From: Sphingopyxis solisilvae
GTDB lineage: Bacteria > Pseudomonadota > Alphaproteobacteria > Sphingomonadales > Sphingomonadaceae
Direction: 5' to 3'
Assembly: GCF_015475875.1 (NCBI RefSeq)
Contig: NZ_JADKYM010000014.1
Location: forward strand, 28,244-92,243
Length of the DNA: 64,000 nucleotides
In this document: positions 7,475-15,131 of the stretch, one piece after another
Layout: every line of letters begins with the position of its first letter
Numbering within the stretch: position 1 is the first letter of the stretch
Position numbers and translations under genes: made by a program
Notes under the pieces: generated by a model
Databases searched by the model: none
What the model was told of the DNA's origin: nothing
The model's input: the letters and a program-made list of their open reading frames with translations, nothing else

Positions 7475-8683
7475 TCAGCTGCCCGACAGGCTCACGAGGC
7501 GCGGGTTGGCGGTCCAGCTCAAGTTCCAGCTCTGCTTGATCTGCTGCCCGTTGCCGAGGTCACCGGTTGAACAGTTGAGCATCTTGTCGAGGCAGTTCTT
7601 TTCCCAAAGGTCGTGAACGATCGGATCCCACGCCATGAAAAAGTCGGCATGGAAGGTGTCGCCGCGGCGGTGCGTCGGCGATGTGTCCAGCTCGTCCGAC
7701 ACGAAGGAATAGGTTTCGCCTGCCGCCTGCGTGTACCAGACGCCCATGGTGAAGGTCGGAATGACGAAGGGATGGGTTGCCGGACATTTCTGATAGCCCC
7801 AGTTTCCGAAGGAGCTGTAGGCCACATGACTGCGGTGATCGGCGCTGTCGAGGTTCTTTCCGTCCCAGCAATCGGGGGCGTTCGCCCGCACCGCGATCCG
7901 GTTGCCTACCGGACAGCCGAGCTGGGCCTCCTCGAAGTTTTTCCATTCCTTCTGCGTGAACGGCACCGGCCCGTCGCAGGCGAAATCCATGTGCCCGGTC
8001 GACGCGGCGGCGAGGTCGAGCAGATCGCGCCCGAAGATGAACCTCAGACCATTGGGCAAAGCGGTCGCCTTGCCCTGATACCGGGGGTGATTGGGGTCCG
8101 ACACGATGGGGTCCGACTTCGGCCGGCGCTTGTAATAGATCGTCACATAGTCGGGCCGAACCACCTGGCCCTTGCCGTTGAGAAGGGCCGGTATCCAATA
8201 GGCCGACCGGTTCACCGGCGACATGCAGGTGGAATTTCCGCTGGTCCGCAGCGAGGTGTAGGTCGAATAGGCATCGGCTTTGTCATTGCCGAAGAACTGG
8301 TGGAGGTGGCTCCTGCCCGGTTGTCCGGGATAGACGATGGGGTCGTCTTTGCGGAGCTGGCCGGGCATGCAGATGAACCGGAACGCGCCAACCACATCGG
8401 GGGCTGCCGACGGCGGAATCGACGTTGCCACAAGTTCGCTCATCGGGTCGAAGTTGCTGGCGATCGCCGCAGCGCCTTGCACCGTTGCGCTGCTGTCCTG
8501 GCCCGTCGAGCCGGCGGGCGGCGGCGTCGGGGCCGGTGTCGGGGTCGGCGTAGGCGTAGGAGTCGGGGTCGGCGCCGGTGGCAGCGTCACCGTGTGGGCA
8601 GCGCTGCTGGAGCTGTCGGAACCACCGCCGCCGCAGGAGGCGGTTGCGAGCGCGAGCGGAAGGATCAAGGCAATGCGGCGCAT
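7475..8683 (-). CDS. DUF1996 domain lipoprotein (paralogue 2)
   Basis: 402 residues from the ATG at 8683, which has GAGGGA five bases upstream. The signal ends in a lipobox (TASC, Cys17), followed by a Gly/Ser run and a Thr-Pro repeat linker (about residues 36-58) that would hold the domain away from the membrane. The DUF1996 domain begins near residue 85 (APDVVGAFRFICMPGQ, DDPIVYPGQPGRSHLHQFFG) and runs nearly to the end. It is clearly paralogous to the gene at 5832. The Pro-Thr linker is encoded by GGGGTCGGC-like repeats near 8540-8582. Anchored in the envelope by lipid, where paralogue 1 is soluble. Its biochemical role is unknown. Confidence 0.88.
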   Translation of the reverse strand: MRRIALILPLALATASCGGGGSDSSSSAAHTVTLPPAPTPTPTPTPTPTPAPTPPPAGSTGQDSSATVQGAAAIASNFDPMSELVATSIPPSAAPDVVGAFRFICMPGQLRKDDPIVYPGQPGRSHLHQFFGNDKADAYSTYTSLRTSGNSTCMSPVNRSAYWIPALLNGKGQVVRPDYVTIYYKRRPKSDPIVSDPNHPRYQGKATALPNGLRFIFGRDLLDLAAASTGHMDFACDGPVPFTQKEWKNFEEAQLGCPVGNRIAVRANAPDCWDGKNLDSADHRSHVAYSSFGNWGYQKCPATHPFVIPTFTMGVWYTQAAGETYSFVSDELDTSPTHRRGDTFHADFFMAWDPIVHDLWEKNCLDKMLNCSTGDLGNGQQIKQSWNLSWTANPRLVSLSGS

Positions 8684-9144
8684 AAATTCCCTCGTGGCAA
8701 AGACAGGCTGCGATCGACGCGCGTTGGATCGGCGGCCGGGCAGCGCGGTCGCGCGCTTTGCGGCGCGCGCCCCGCACGGCTGATACGCTGCGCTGGCAGC
8801 AGGCGGTGTCGACGTGGACCGGCTTGGGCGCATCATGTTTCCAGTTCTTGGATCGGGCGCCGTTGATGGCATCCAAAGGCTAATTTGAAGTAAAGGCGGC
8901 GCTTCGCCGGAGGATAATTTCGCGTTGCACCGGTCAGGTGCAGCGTCGCGACGCGCGCGTTTGAGATGGCAAGCGATCAACCGCCCGCCGGGACGCGGCC
9001 ACCAACGGGGCGCGGGGGCCGCCGGAGTCACCGGAGTCACCGTGCCCCGTTGCGCGCCGCTGGCTGCCGTCCCCGACGCGGGTGCGTTGTCACCAGAATT
9101 TGTTAACGATGATCGGCTAATCAGGTTCGGCGGAAGGATCGACC
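8684..9144. other. Gene-free divergent promoter region
   Basis: Lies between the divergent DUF1996 lipoprotein gene and the small lipoprotein gene at 9145. No supported gene. TTTGTTAACGATGATCGGC at 9099-9117 is an AT-rich island close to the 9145 gene and may be part of its promoter. Confidence 0.4.
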
Positions 9145-9663
9145 ATGGCGCGGGCTGCCCTGTTGTTCGTTATTTTACTGGGCGGCTGCGCGCCCGCCCC
9201 GCGGGACATCGCGCTGGCGGACCTCGATCTGCGCGATATGCAGACCGTCCAGGCAATCCGCACCCAACTCGGCGAGCAGGACGCGCGCGCCTTTGCCAGC
9301 TTTGTTGTGAGACATCATGTCAAATCGGCCGGTTTCTGCGGTCAGCCGCTTCAGGATTCGCGCGGCAAACCGCCCGAAACGGTGGGTGAGGCGATCGACC
9401 TGGCGGTGCGCCGCGACGCCCTGGAGCTCCAGGCCAAAATGGCGGCACTGGCACCCAAGCATCCGCGCGAACTGGCCCAGGAGGCGTGGGACGATCTCGT
9501 GCGTGAGCGCGATCTCGGGGTCGATGCCCAGTCGCGGCTGCGCATGCAATATGGCGACGCCGCCGTACGCCGCCCCGAATGGGCGCGCCTCGAAGCCAGC
9601 CTGGCCGATATCGACCGCAAACTTGCCGTAATGCGGCCGTCCCTTTTCGGCGCCGGCAGCTAA
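9145..9663 (+). CDS. Small helical lipoprotein of unknown function
   Basis: 172 residues with a good ribosome-binding site (GGAAGGA, 9132-9138). The lipobox LLGGC places the lipidated cysteine at residue 15. The mature protein is almost wholly alpha-helical and charged, with segments such as AIDLAVRRDALELQAKMAAL and a C-terminal helix WARLEASLADIDRKLAVM. No family is recognised. It stands alone between gene-free stretches. Confidence 0.65.
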   Translation: MARAALLFVILLGGCAPAPRDIALADLDLRDMQTVQAIRTQLGEQDARAFASFVVRHHVKSAGFCGQPLQDSRGKPPETVGEAIDLAVRRDALELQAKMAALAPKHPRELAQEAWDDLVRERDLGVDAQSRLRMQYGDAAVRRPEWARLEASLADIDRKLAVMRPSLFGAGS

Positions 9664-10177
9664 CACCGCCAGGCAGGCTGTCCGCGAGGTCGCCTCGGTC
9701 GTTACCCGCCACGGCGGCGGCGCGTTGCGCTGTCCGCGCGGGCGCATTTCAGCTTCTTCGAGCGCATTTTGCGCGGCGGACGAGCGAAGTGCGGCTGCGC
9801 CGGCGCTCAACATATTTTCTGCAATGCCTCCCTGTGTGTCTGCCTGCGCTGCCCGCGCCCGGCAACCGCGCCCGGTGACCGCGCGCGAGGGTGCCGACCA
9901 ATGGAGCGGCAGCACGTCCGCCTTGCCTTCGGCCCGGATGAATTGCCGCGGGGCGCCGTGAAAGGGCAGGGCAAGGGCGCCGCGCGCGACAGGGGCTGCG
10001 ATGCGCCCTTGTGTCAGATCGGGAGCCGGAACATGGGGACGCGCGCCTTTCGCGGGTCATAGCAAGATTGTTCTTGCGACGGCGCTTTGCTAGCGCTGCG
10101 CGTGAACGGTCCCTACATTTCGGCATCGGGGCGATCGCCGCCCGGTGCCTCACTCGCCGATCGTGCGGAGCAGACTG
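9664..10177. other. Gene-free stretch with a small inverted repeat
   Basis: No gene is supported on either strand. GCAAGA-TTGT-TCTTGC (10062-10077) is a perfect inverted repeat about 100 bases upstream of the glycosyltransferase gene. It may be an operator. Confidence 0.4.
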
Positions 10178-10831
10178 ATGAAAGTCTTTGATCATTTCGA
10201 CCGGATCAGGGTCATCAACCTTGCCTACCGGTCCGATCGCCGCCGCGAGATGGACCGCGAGCTCGCCGCGGTTGGCTTGGCGGGCGACCCGCGCGTCGCC
10301 TATTTCGAGGCCATTCGGCCGGACGAGGCGATGGATTTTACCTGTGTTGGCGCGCACGGTTGCTTTGCGAGCCACCAGACGCTTTTGCGCGAGGCGGTCG
10401 CGGCCGGTGAATCGATCCTGATCCTCGAGGATGATTGCAGCTTTGCCGCAGGCGCCGCCAATCGTTACCTCGCGCCGGGATGGGATATATTTTACGGCGG
10501 CTATACTGCCGCCACGCCCGACGACCTTCATGTCAGCGACATCCAGGAATCGCATATGATGGGTTTCTCGCGGCAAGGCGCCGAGCGCGTGAGCTATTAT
10601 CTCGAACATCTGAGTTATGAAGGTACGCATCCCCCGATCGATGCCGCCTATGTCTGGTACCGCCGCGCCAACCCGCATGTCGTGACCAAATTTGCCGTGC
10701 CGCCGCTCGGTGTGCAGCGCGCATCGCGCAGCGACATCGCCAATCTCAAATGGTTCGACCGCTCGCCGCTGACCCGCAGCGGCGCCAACGCCCTGCGCCG
10801 GTTCCGGCGGGCGCTCGCCGGGCGGCCGTAG
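10178..10831 (+). CDS. Glycosyltransferase family 25 (LPS/LOS biosynthesis-type)
   Basis: 217 residues from the ATG at 10178 (GGAG seven bases upstream). The family pattern is visible: RVINLAYRSDRRREMDREL at the N-terminus, VGAHGCFASHQTLLREAV in the middle, then the acidic LILEDDCSF motif that binds the metal-nucleotide sugar. GT25 enzymes typically transfer galactose or related sugars to LPS or LOS, or to protein. It stands alone, away from the main polysaccharide locus, so its acceptor cannot be inferred. Confidence 0.8.
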   Translation: MKVFDHFDRIRVINLAYRSDRRREMDRELAAVGLAGDPRVAYFEAIRPDEAMDFTCVGAHGCFASHQTLLREAVAAGESILILEDDCSFAAGAANRYLAPGWDIFYGGYTAATPDDLHVSDIQESHMMGFSRQGAERVSYYLEHLSYEGTHPPIDAAYVWYRRANPHVVTKFAVPPLGVQRASRSDIANLKWFDRSPLTRSGANALRRFRRALAGRP

Positions 10832-10995
10832 GAGAGCCGGGGAGCGGCCGATGCGGAAGCAGCACTGCGGTCATTAGGGCCGGTCGCTCGTCCGTGATGG
10901 GCTCGGCATAGTTTAGTGTCCGATCTGGATCAATCGACACGGCCTTGCGGCAATGAGGCCTTGCCACGTGGCGAGAAGATGGCGAGACTCCGGGC

Positions 10996-11915
10996 ATGAA
11001 GAACGATGTCGATCATCTTCCGCCGGCGCAGCAGGAAGAACTGGCGCTGGCGACGCGGATATTGATGGATGATTTACCGTCGCGATCTCGCGCGCGACGC
11101 AGCAATGGAAGAAGCACGGCAAGGTCCGCAAGATCATCCTGTTCGGCAGCTATGCGCGCGGCGATTGGGTCGATGAGCCCGAGAATGGCTATCAGTCGGA
11201 TTATGACCTGCTGATTATCGTCAGCCATGAGGATCTTACCGAGATCGCCGATTATTGGTATGACGCCGAGGACAAGATCCTGCGCGAGGCCGCAATCGCC
11301 CGACCCGTAAACATCATCGTCCACACGCTCGATGAGGTGAATAGCGGCCTGAAGCGCGGCGAATATTTTTGGGTCGACATCGCGCGCGATGGTGTCGTGC
11401 TGTACGATCTGCCGGGTAGCACGTTGGCTGCCCCGATGCCGCTGACAGCGGCTGATGCCTATGAAATGGCAAGCGAATATCTTGCGAAGCAGCTTCCGGC
11501 GGTTGATCGGTGGCTCAAGCTAGCCGCAGTTTCCTGTGCCGAAAGTGAGACCGACCCCGAGTGGGCCAAGAATGCGGCTTTCACACTGCATCAGGCCGCC
11601 GAGCGTGCATATATCTGCTACCTTCTCGTTCGCTGTCTGTACGTACCGCGCTCGCACAATCTGAAGTTCCTGCGTTCGCTGGCCGAGGACCGCGAACCGC
11701 GGCTCGTCGAGGCCTGGCCGCGCGCGACGAAGCTCGATCGCCGGCGCTTCGAGCTGGCGAAGCGCGCTTATGTCGAGGCGCGCTACTCGGCTGCTTACGC
11801 CATCGGCAGCGACGATTTGCAGGCGATCCGGGCGGCGGTCACCACCCTGCGCGACACGGTCGCGACGGTGTCGCGCGAATGGCTCGATGGGCTTCGGCAG
11901 ACTGCCGACCTCTGA
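10996..11915 (+). pseudogene. Nucleotidyltransferase plus HEPN domain gene, broken by one frameshift
   Basis: The N-terminus (from ATG 10996: DHLPPAQQEELALATRIL) is in one frame. From about 11073 the homologous sequence moves to another frame: TVAISRATQQWKKHGKVRK, then the nucleotidyltransferase motif ILFGSYARGDW and SDYDLLIIV, and a C-terminal HEPN domain (about 11450-11900) rich in helices. A single missing base near GATGATTT (11071-11076) explains the switch. Downstream of the shift the first possible start is GTG 11337, after the catalytic motif, so the intact enzyme cannot be made unless the shift is bypassed. MNT-HEPN proteins resemble fused MntA-HepT toxin-antitoxin pairs. A sequencing error is the main alternative. 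Confidence 0.8.
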
Positions 11916-12220
11916 TCGCCGTCGCGGCGCAGACCGCAGCCCCGGTCCCCATTCCAGAAAAGGCGATCGATGGGCTGGCGCTGATATCGCCGCGACCGAA
12001 ACCGCTCCCGGTCAGCCATTGAATGAGGCAATTACGACCCCGACCGAATTTCTTGCCGTAGCCGTGCCGTGGCCGTCTTTGCGCAGCCAGGCGACATTCG
12101 GGGTCGATGCAAGTCCCTGAACGTCTGGCGCGCAAATGGCGGATATTCCAGTTTCCATTCAAAATCATCTGGCTTCACAGTTTCCTTCTCTGCAATAAGT
12201 GCGGGGAGGAGCGTAAAACT
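11916..12220. other. Gene-free stretch
   Basis: Between the broken nucleotidyltransferase gene and two small genes. An open frame on the plus strand extends upstream of 12221 but lacks a ribosome-binding site. Nothing else is seen. Confidence 0.4.
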
Positions 12221-12349
12221 ATGCCGGGCCGATCACCGCAAAGTTACGGGAAATGCGTCCATTCCATGCCCGCACGGAATAGCGCGCTCGGTATCGTCAT
12301 CCGCCGCGAGCAGATCGAGCGTTTCGCGGCGGGCACGGAGGCAGCGTGA
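12221..12349 (+). CDS. Small protein of unknown function (42 residues)
   Basis: Chosen because of a strong ribosome-binding site, GGGGAGGAG (12203-12211), nine bases before the ATG. The peptide is basic at its start and ends in IVIRREQIERFAAGTEAA, a likely helix. Its stop lies four bases before the next small gene, so the two would form a tiny operon. No family is recognised. It could instead be a leader for the next gene. Confidence 0.4.
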   Translation: MPGRSPQSYGKCVHSMPARNSALGIVIRREQIERFAAGTEAA

Positions 12350-12353
12350 CGCG

Positions 12354-12578
12354 ATGACCCGCAACATGACGATCGCCGGTCAGATCGAGGCGCTGATCCA
12401 GCGCCTCGATGGCCTGGCCGTCTGCGATGATTGCATCACCGACCGGCTCGACCTGTCGGTTCGCTCGCAGGCGAATGCCGTGACCCGCGAACTTGTCGGC
12501 ACCAGGGGCTATCGCCGCGCCAAACAGCCGTGCAGCCTGTGCGGGGCAAACAAGCTGGCGACCTCGCACCACGCTTGA
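12354..12578 (+). CDS. Small CxxC-CxxC protein, possible zinc-binding protein
   Basis: 74 residues. An N-terminal helix (IAGQIEALIQRLDGL) is followed by CDDC and, near the end, CSLC; the two CxxC pairs could hold one zinc ion. The middle segment DRLDLSVRSQANAVTRELVG looks like a small helix-turn-helix. This arrangement is common in small regulatory or mobile-element proteins, but no family can be named. It follows the 42-residue gene after four bases. Codon use and the spaced cysteines support a real gene. Confidence 0.6.
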   Translation: MTRNMTIAGQIEALIQRLDGLAVCDDCITDRLDLSVRSQANAVTRELVGTRGYRRAKQPCSLCGANKLATSHHA

Positions 12579-12591
12579 TCCTGAGGATTGT

Positions 12592-13383
12592 TTAAGCCGG
12601 CTGGCGCCAGCGGTAGGTCACATTGACCCGTTCGGACAGCAGCAGATAGGGCAGCCAGATAATCATGCTGATCGCTGCCTTCTTGAGGTTGCTTTCAAGC
12701 AGCGGCGCGATCGAGGCCGCGACCCCTGCGGGCAGATAAGGCGCGCTGCCGACATAATTGGCGATCAGCACCTGCGATGCCAGGTCGAGCCCCCATGTGA
12801 GCAGCAGCATCCGCGGAAAGAACGGGTTGCGGCGCAGCGCCATGAAGAAGCAGAGCGTGTAGAGAAAGTTCATGGCAATGAGGTCGGTCGCCATCGCGAA
12901 ATAGATCATCTGGCCCCACATCGGGGCCGATCCGGTCATCGCCGGCACCGCGGTCATGAACTCGGCGGTGCGGATCGGCACGTTCAGCAACATGCCGATG
13001 AGTAGCGAGGCCATGATGCCGACCGGCCCGAATGCCGGATGGTCGCGGGCGGACAGGGCATTGAGCGGCCGCCAGCTGCCCAGCCGGGCCAGGCGAATAT
13101 CCGGCTGCGCAAAATCGGTGCCGCGCGGGAACAACGCGTTTGCCGTCCAATAGGCAAAGAAGGGACTGGCGAGGATCAGCATGTGCGGGACGACGAGCAC
13201 GAGCGCGTCCGCCGGATGGTTCGCGGGCGTCACCGGAAAGACGATGCGGAACAGACAGAGCAGCGCGACCGGCACGGTCCAGCCGAGCAGCAAAAGGCGC
13301 GCCTTGTCCTCGAGTGGCGCGACAAGCCGAACGCTCTGGGCATAGAGCCGCTGCCGCAATGCCTGAAAACCATTCTCGACCAT
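12592..13383 (-). CDS. Polytopic inner-membrane protein of unknown function
   Basis: 263 residues with about six predicted transmembrane segments (near residues 28-48, 61-83, 118-138, 155-184, 190-212 and 234-252). A charged N-terminal helix precedes the first segment. The C-terminus ends LLLSERVNVTYRWR, on the cytoplasmic side by the positive-inside rule. I do not recognise the family. It is transcribed away from the Tad pilus operon and shares its upstream region with it. Confidence 0.7.
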   Translation of the reverse strand: MVENGFQALRQRLYAQSVRLVAPLEDKARLLLLGWTVPVALLCLFRIVFPVTPANHPADALVLVVPHMLILASPFFAYWTANALFPRGTDFAQPDIRLARLGSWRPLNALSARDHPAFGPVGIMASLLIGMLLNVPIRTAEFMTAVPAMTGSAPMWGQMIYFAMATDLIAMNFLYTLCFFMALRRNPFFPRMLLLTWGLDLASQVLIANYVGSAPYLPAGVAASIAPLLESNLKKAAISMIIWLPYLLLSERVNVTYRWRQPA

Positions 13384-13425
13384 CGCTCACCTGTCTCGCA
13401 GTTATGCCCCGTTTGTAAAGGCAGG

Positions 13426-13434
13426 ATGGTTAAC
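13426..13434 (-). promoter_or_regulatory. Candidate CtrA half-site (TTAACCAT) upstream of the membrane protein gene
   Basis: ATGGTTAAC on the plus strand reads GTTAACCAT on the minus strand. TTAACCAT is a known CtrA-type half-site in Caulobacter and relatives. It lies about 43 bases upstream of the gene starting at 13383 and about 490 bases from flp. Confidence 0.3.
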
Positions 13435-13663
13435 AAATCTTTGGGCTGGCAAAGGGTTCCGCAGGGGATGTGGTGCGGATGTGCCTTCGGCGCGTGTTAA
13501 CCCGGCCCCAATCATGCTCGCTTGCTCGGCTGGGTGATCGTCCGCGCGCGCGATTAACCGAATCTGTCAAGCAAATCTGGCGACGGAACAATCTGTTACG
13601 CGCAACACGCGAATCATGTTCGAATCGGTCGTGTAAACTACCTGAATGGTAGTGATTGCTCGA

Positions 13664-13672
13664 ATGGTTAAC
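13664..13672 (-). promoter_or_regulatory. Second candidate CtrA half-site in the flp upstream region
   Basis: A second ATGGTTAAC, followed 13 bases later by another TTAA (13685-13688 region). Pilin genes in Caulobacter are under CtrA control, which makes the pair of sites plausible; the spacing is not the classical TTAA-N7-TTAA. Confidence 0.3.
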
Positions 13673-13843
13673 GAAAATTATCCGTTAAATCCTTGTTTAT
13701 ATATGTTAATTTTGTGTTGACGGCGGACTCGAAAAAGCGTTGAATCGTGGCGTTCTTTGTGGGGGGCCGCATTGACAGGTTGAACCGGCGTTTGCCGGAA
13801 TAAAATACCGGGTCGCGTCGGTTCCATTGCTCCTTCCACAGAA

Positions 13844-13877
13844 CTGTCTGGTCGTCTCCATGGGGGAGACACGACAG
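13844..13877 (+). promoter_or_regulatory. Stem-loop in the flp 5' leader
   Basis: GTCTCC (13854-13859), loop ATGGG, GGAGAC (13865-13870), extended with a small bulge by GTC/GAC and outer CTGTC/GACAG-type pairs. It ends about 45 bases before the flp start and may stabilise the abundant pilin mRNA. Confidence 0.4.
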
Positions 13878-13920
13878 GCACACCGCCTCTCTCGGTTGGC
13901 GGGTCATTAGGAGTAAGACC

Positions 13921-14109
13921 ATGAAGAATTTTCTGAAGAATTTCGTTCGTGACGAAAGCGGCGCGTCGGCTGCTGAATATGTGCTGATCCTCGCGATCAT
14001 CGGCTCGGCAATTGCGGCTTCGGCCATCGCTCTCGGAGACGAAATTGGTGGTGCGATGGATCGTGCGGGTGAAGTGATCAAGGGCCAAGAATACACCCCG
14101 AAGAGCTAA
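13921..14109 (+). CDS. flp: Flp family type IVb pilin
   Basis: 62 residues, the main subunit of the Tad pilus. The ribosome-binding site AGGAG is strong. A short basic leader (MKNFLKNFVRDESG) precedes the cleavage site, after which the mature pilin begins ASAAEYVLILAIIG with the Flp-type Glu-Tyr pair and a hydrophobic helix that packs in the pilus core and anchors the subunit in the membrane before assembly. The short charged tail ends QEYTPKS. It is separated from cpaB by a terminator-like hairpin, consistent with far higher expression of pilin than of the assembly genes. Confidence 0.97.
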   Translation: MKNFLKNFVRDESGASAAEYVLILAIIGSAIAASAIALGDEIGGAMDRAGEVIKGQEYTPKS

Positions 14110-14117
14110 CCGCCACG

Positions 14118-14152
14118 AAACCGGGTCGACGAGGTCGACTCGGTTTCTTTCC
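14118..14152 (+). terminator. Terminator or attenuator after flp
   Basis: GAAACCGGGTCGAC (14118-14131), loop GAG, GTCGACTCGGTTTC (14135-14148), a 14 bp stem with one wobble pair, followed by TTTCC. Its place between flp and cpaB suggests partial termination that lowers expression of the downstream operon. Confidence 0.8.
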
Positions 14153-14174
14153 ATAATAGCGGTGGGGGGATTCG

Positions 14175-15131
14175 ATGTTATCAGGACGAAAATCAGTAGT
14201 TGTTGCTATAGCAGTACTGCTCGGGTTGATTGTCGTTTTTTTGGCAAATAGCTTTTTTAGCGGCGTTGAACGGCAACGGGATCAGCAATCTCGGGAAGCG
14301 CAGCTGGTTCAAGTTCTTGTTGCATCTCAACCCCTTGAGTTCGGTACTGTTTTAACACCGCAGAACACCAAGTTGACCAAATGGCCAGCTGGATCTTTGC
14401 CGCAGGGCGCCTTCCAGACCGCGATCGGCGTCGTCAACAATCCGAAGGGCCCGCGCGTTGCACTTCGGCCAATGGTAGTTGGTGAACCCATTTTAGCTTC
14501 CAATATCAGTGGCGCCGATGGGCGCGCCAGCATCTCGGCACTGCTGCCCGATGGAATGCGCGCCGTGGCTGTTGGTATTGACGCAGTTTCGGGCGTCGGC
14601 GGCATGGTGTCGCCTGGTGACATTGTCGACGTTCTGGTGACCCGCAAAATGGCGGGCGATAGCGCTGGCAACGAAGACCAGATGACCGATATCGTGCTCG
14701 AGAAAATCCGTGTCATCGCGATCGACCAGGTCGCCGACAACAAAGCGACCGATCCCAAAGTGGCCAAGACCGCGACGCTCGAAGTCGATGCTGTCGGCGC
14801 GCAGAAGATCGCGCTGGCCCAGGAGGTCGGCACCGTGTCGCTGGCGCTGCGTAACGTCACCAGCATCGAGGACGGCGCCAACATGACCGTCACCCAACAG
14901 GATCTGGGCAGCGGCTGGCGCTCGGCGCCGTCGCGCCGTTCGCAATCATCGTCGCCCGGCCTCGCCGGCCTGCCACCGGGCTTTTACAGCGAGGCGCCGA
15001 TGGGCGCACCGCGCTATGCCGCACCGCGCCCCGCTGCGCCTGCCGCGCCGCCGCGGCCCGCCGGTCTCACCGTTGAAATTGTCCGTGGCACTGCGCCGAC
15101 AACCTATGAGGTCAAACGTCATGGCTCGTAA
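14175..15131 (+). CDS. cpaB: Flp pilus assembly protein CpaB/RcpC
   Basis: 318 residues. A single N-terminal transmembrane helix (about 7-27) anchors it in the inner membrane with the rest in the periplasm. A SAF domain (about 45-110, with LVASQPLEFGTVLTPQNTK) is followed by the RcpC/CpaB domain (about 115-245). The C-terminal 70 residues are rich in Pro and Ala. CpaB is thought to link the inner-membrane platform to the secretin. The first part of the gene is more AT-rich than the rest, as is flp. It overlaps cpaC by 11 bases. Confidence 0.95.
   Translation: MLSGRKSVVVAIAVLLGLIVVFLANSFFSGVERQRDQQSREAQLVQVLVASQPLEFGTVLTPQNTKLTKWPAGSLPQGAFQTAIGVVNNPKGPRVALRPMVVGEPILASNISGADGRASISALLPDGMRAVAVGIDAVSGVGGMVSPGDIVDVLVTRKMAGDSAGNEDQMTDIVLEKIRVIAIDQVADNKATDPKVAKTATLEVDAVGAQKIALAQEVGTVSLALRNVTSIEDGANMTVTQQDLGSGWRSAPSRRSQSSSPGLAGLPPGFYSEAPMGAPRYAAPRPAAPAAPPRPAGLTVEIVRGTAPTTYEVKRHGS

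Larger units (their letters stand above)
13384..13920. other. Divergent regulatory region upstream of flp
   Basis: Long AT-rich leader between the membrane protein gene and flp; no gene is supported. It holds two ATGGTTAAC elements (reverse TTAACCAT), a candidate promoter pair TTGAAC (13780-13785) and TAAAAT (13801-13806) spaced 15 bases, and a leader hairpin described separately. Confidence 0.5.

Noticed and set aside
8540..8582. Short tandem repeat of GGGGTCGGC type
   Set aside because: It is the codon pattern of the Thr-Pro linker in the DUF1996 lipoprotein, not a separate repeat element.
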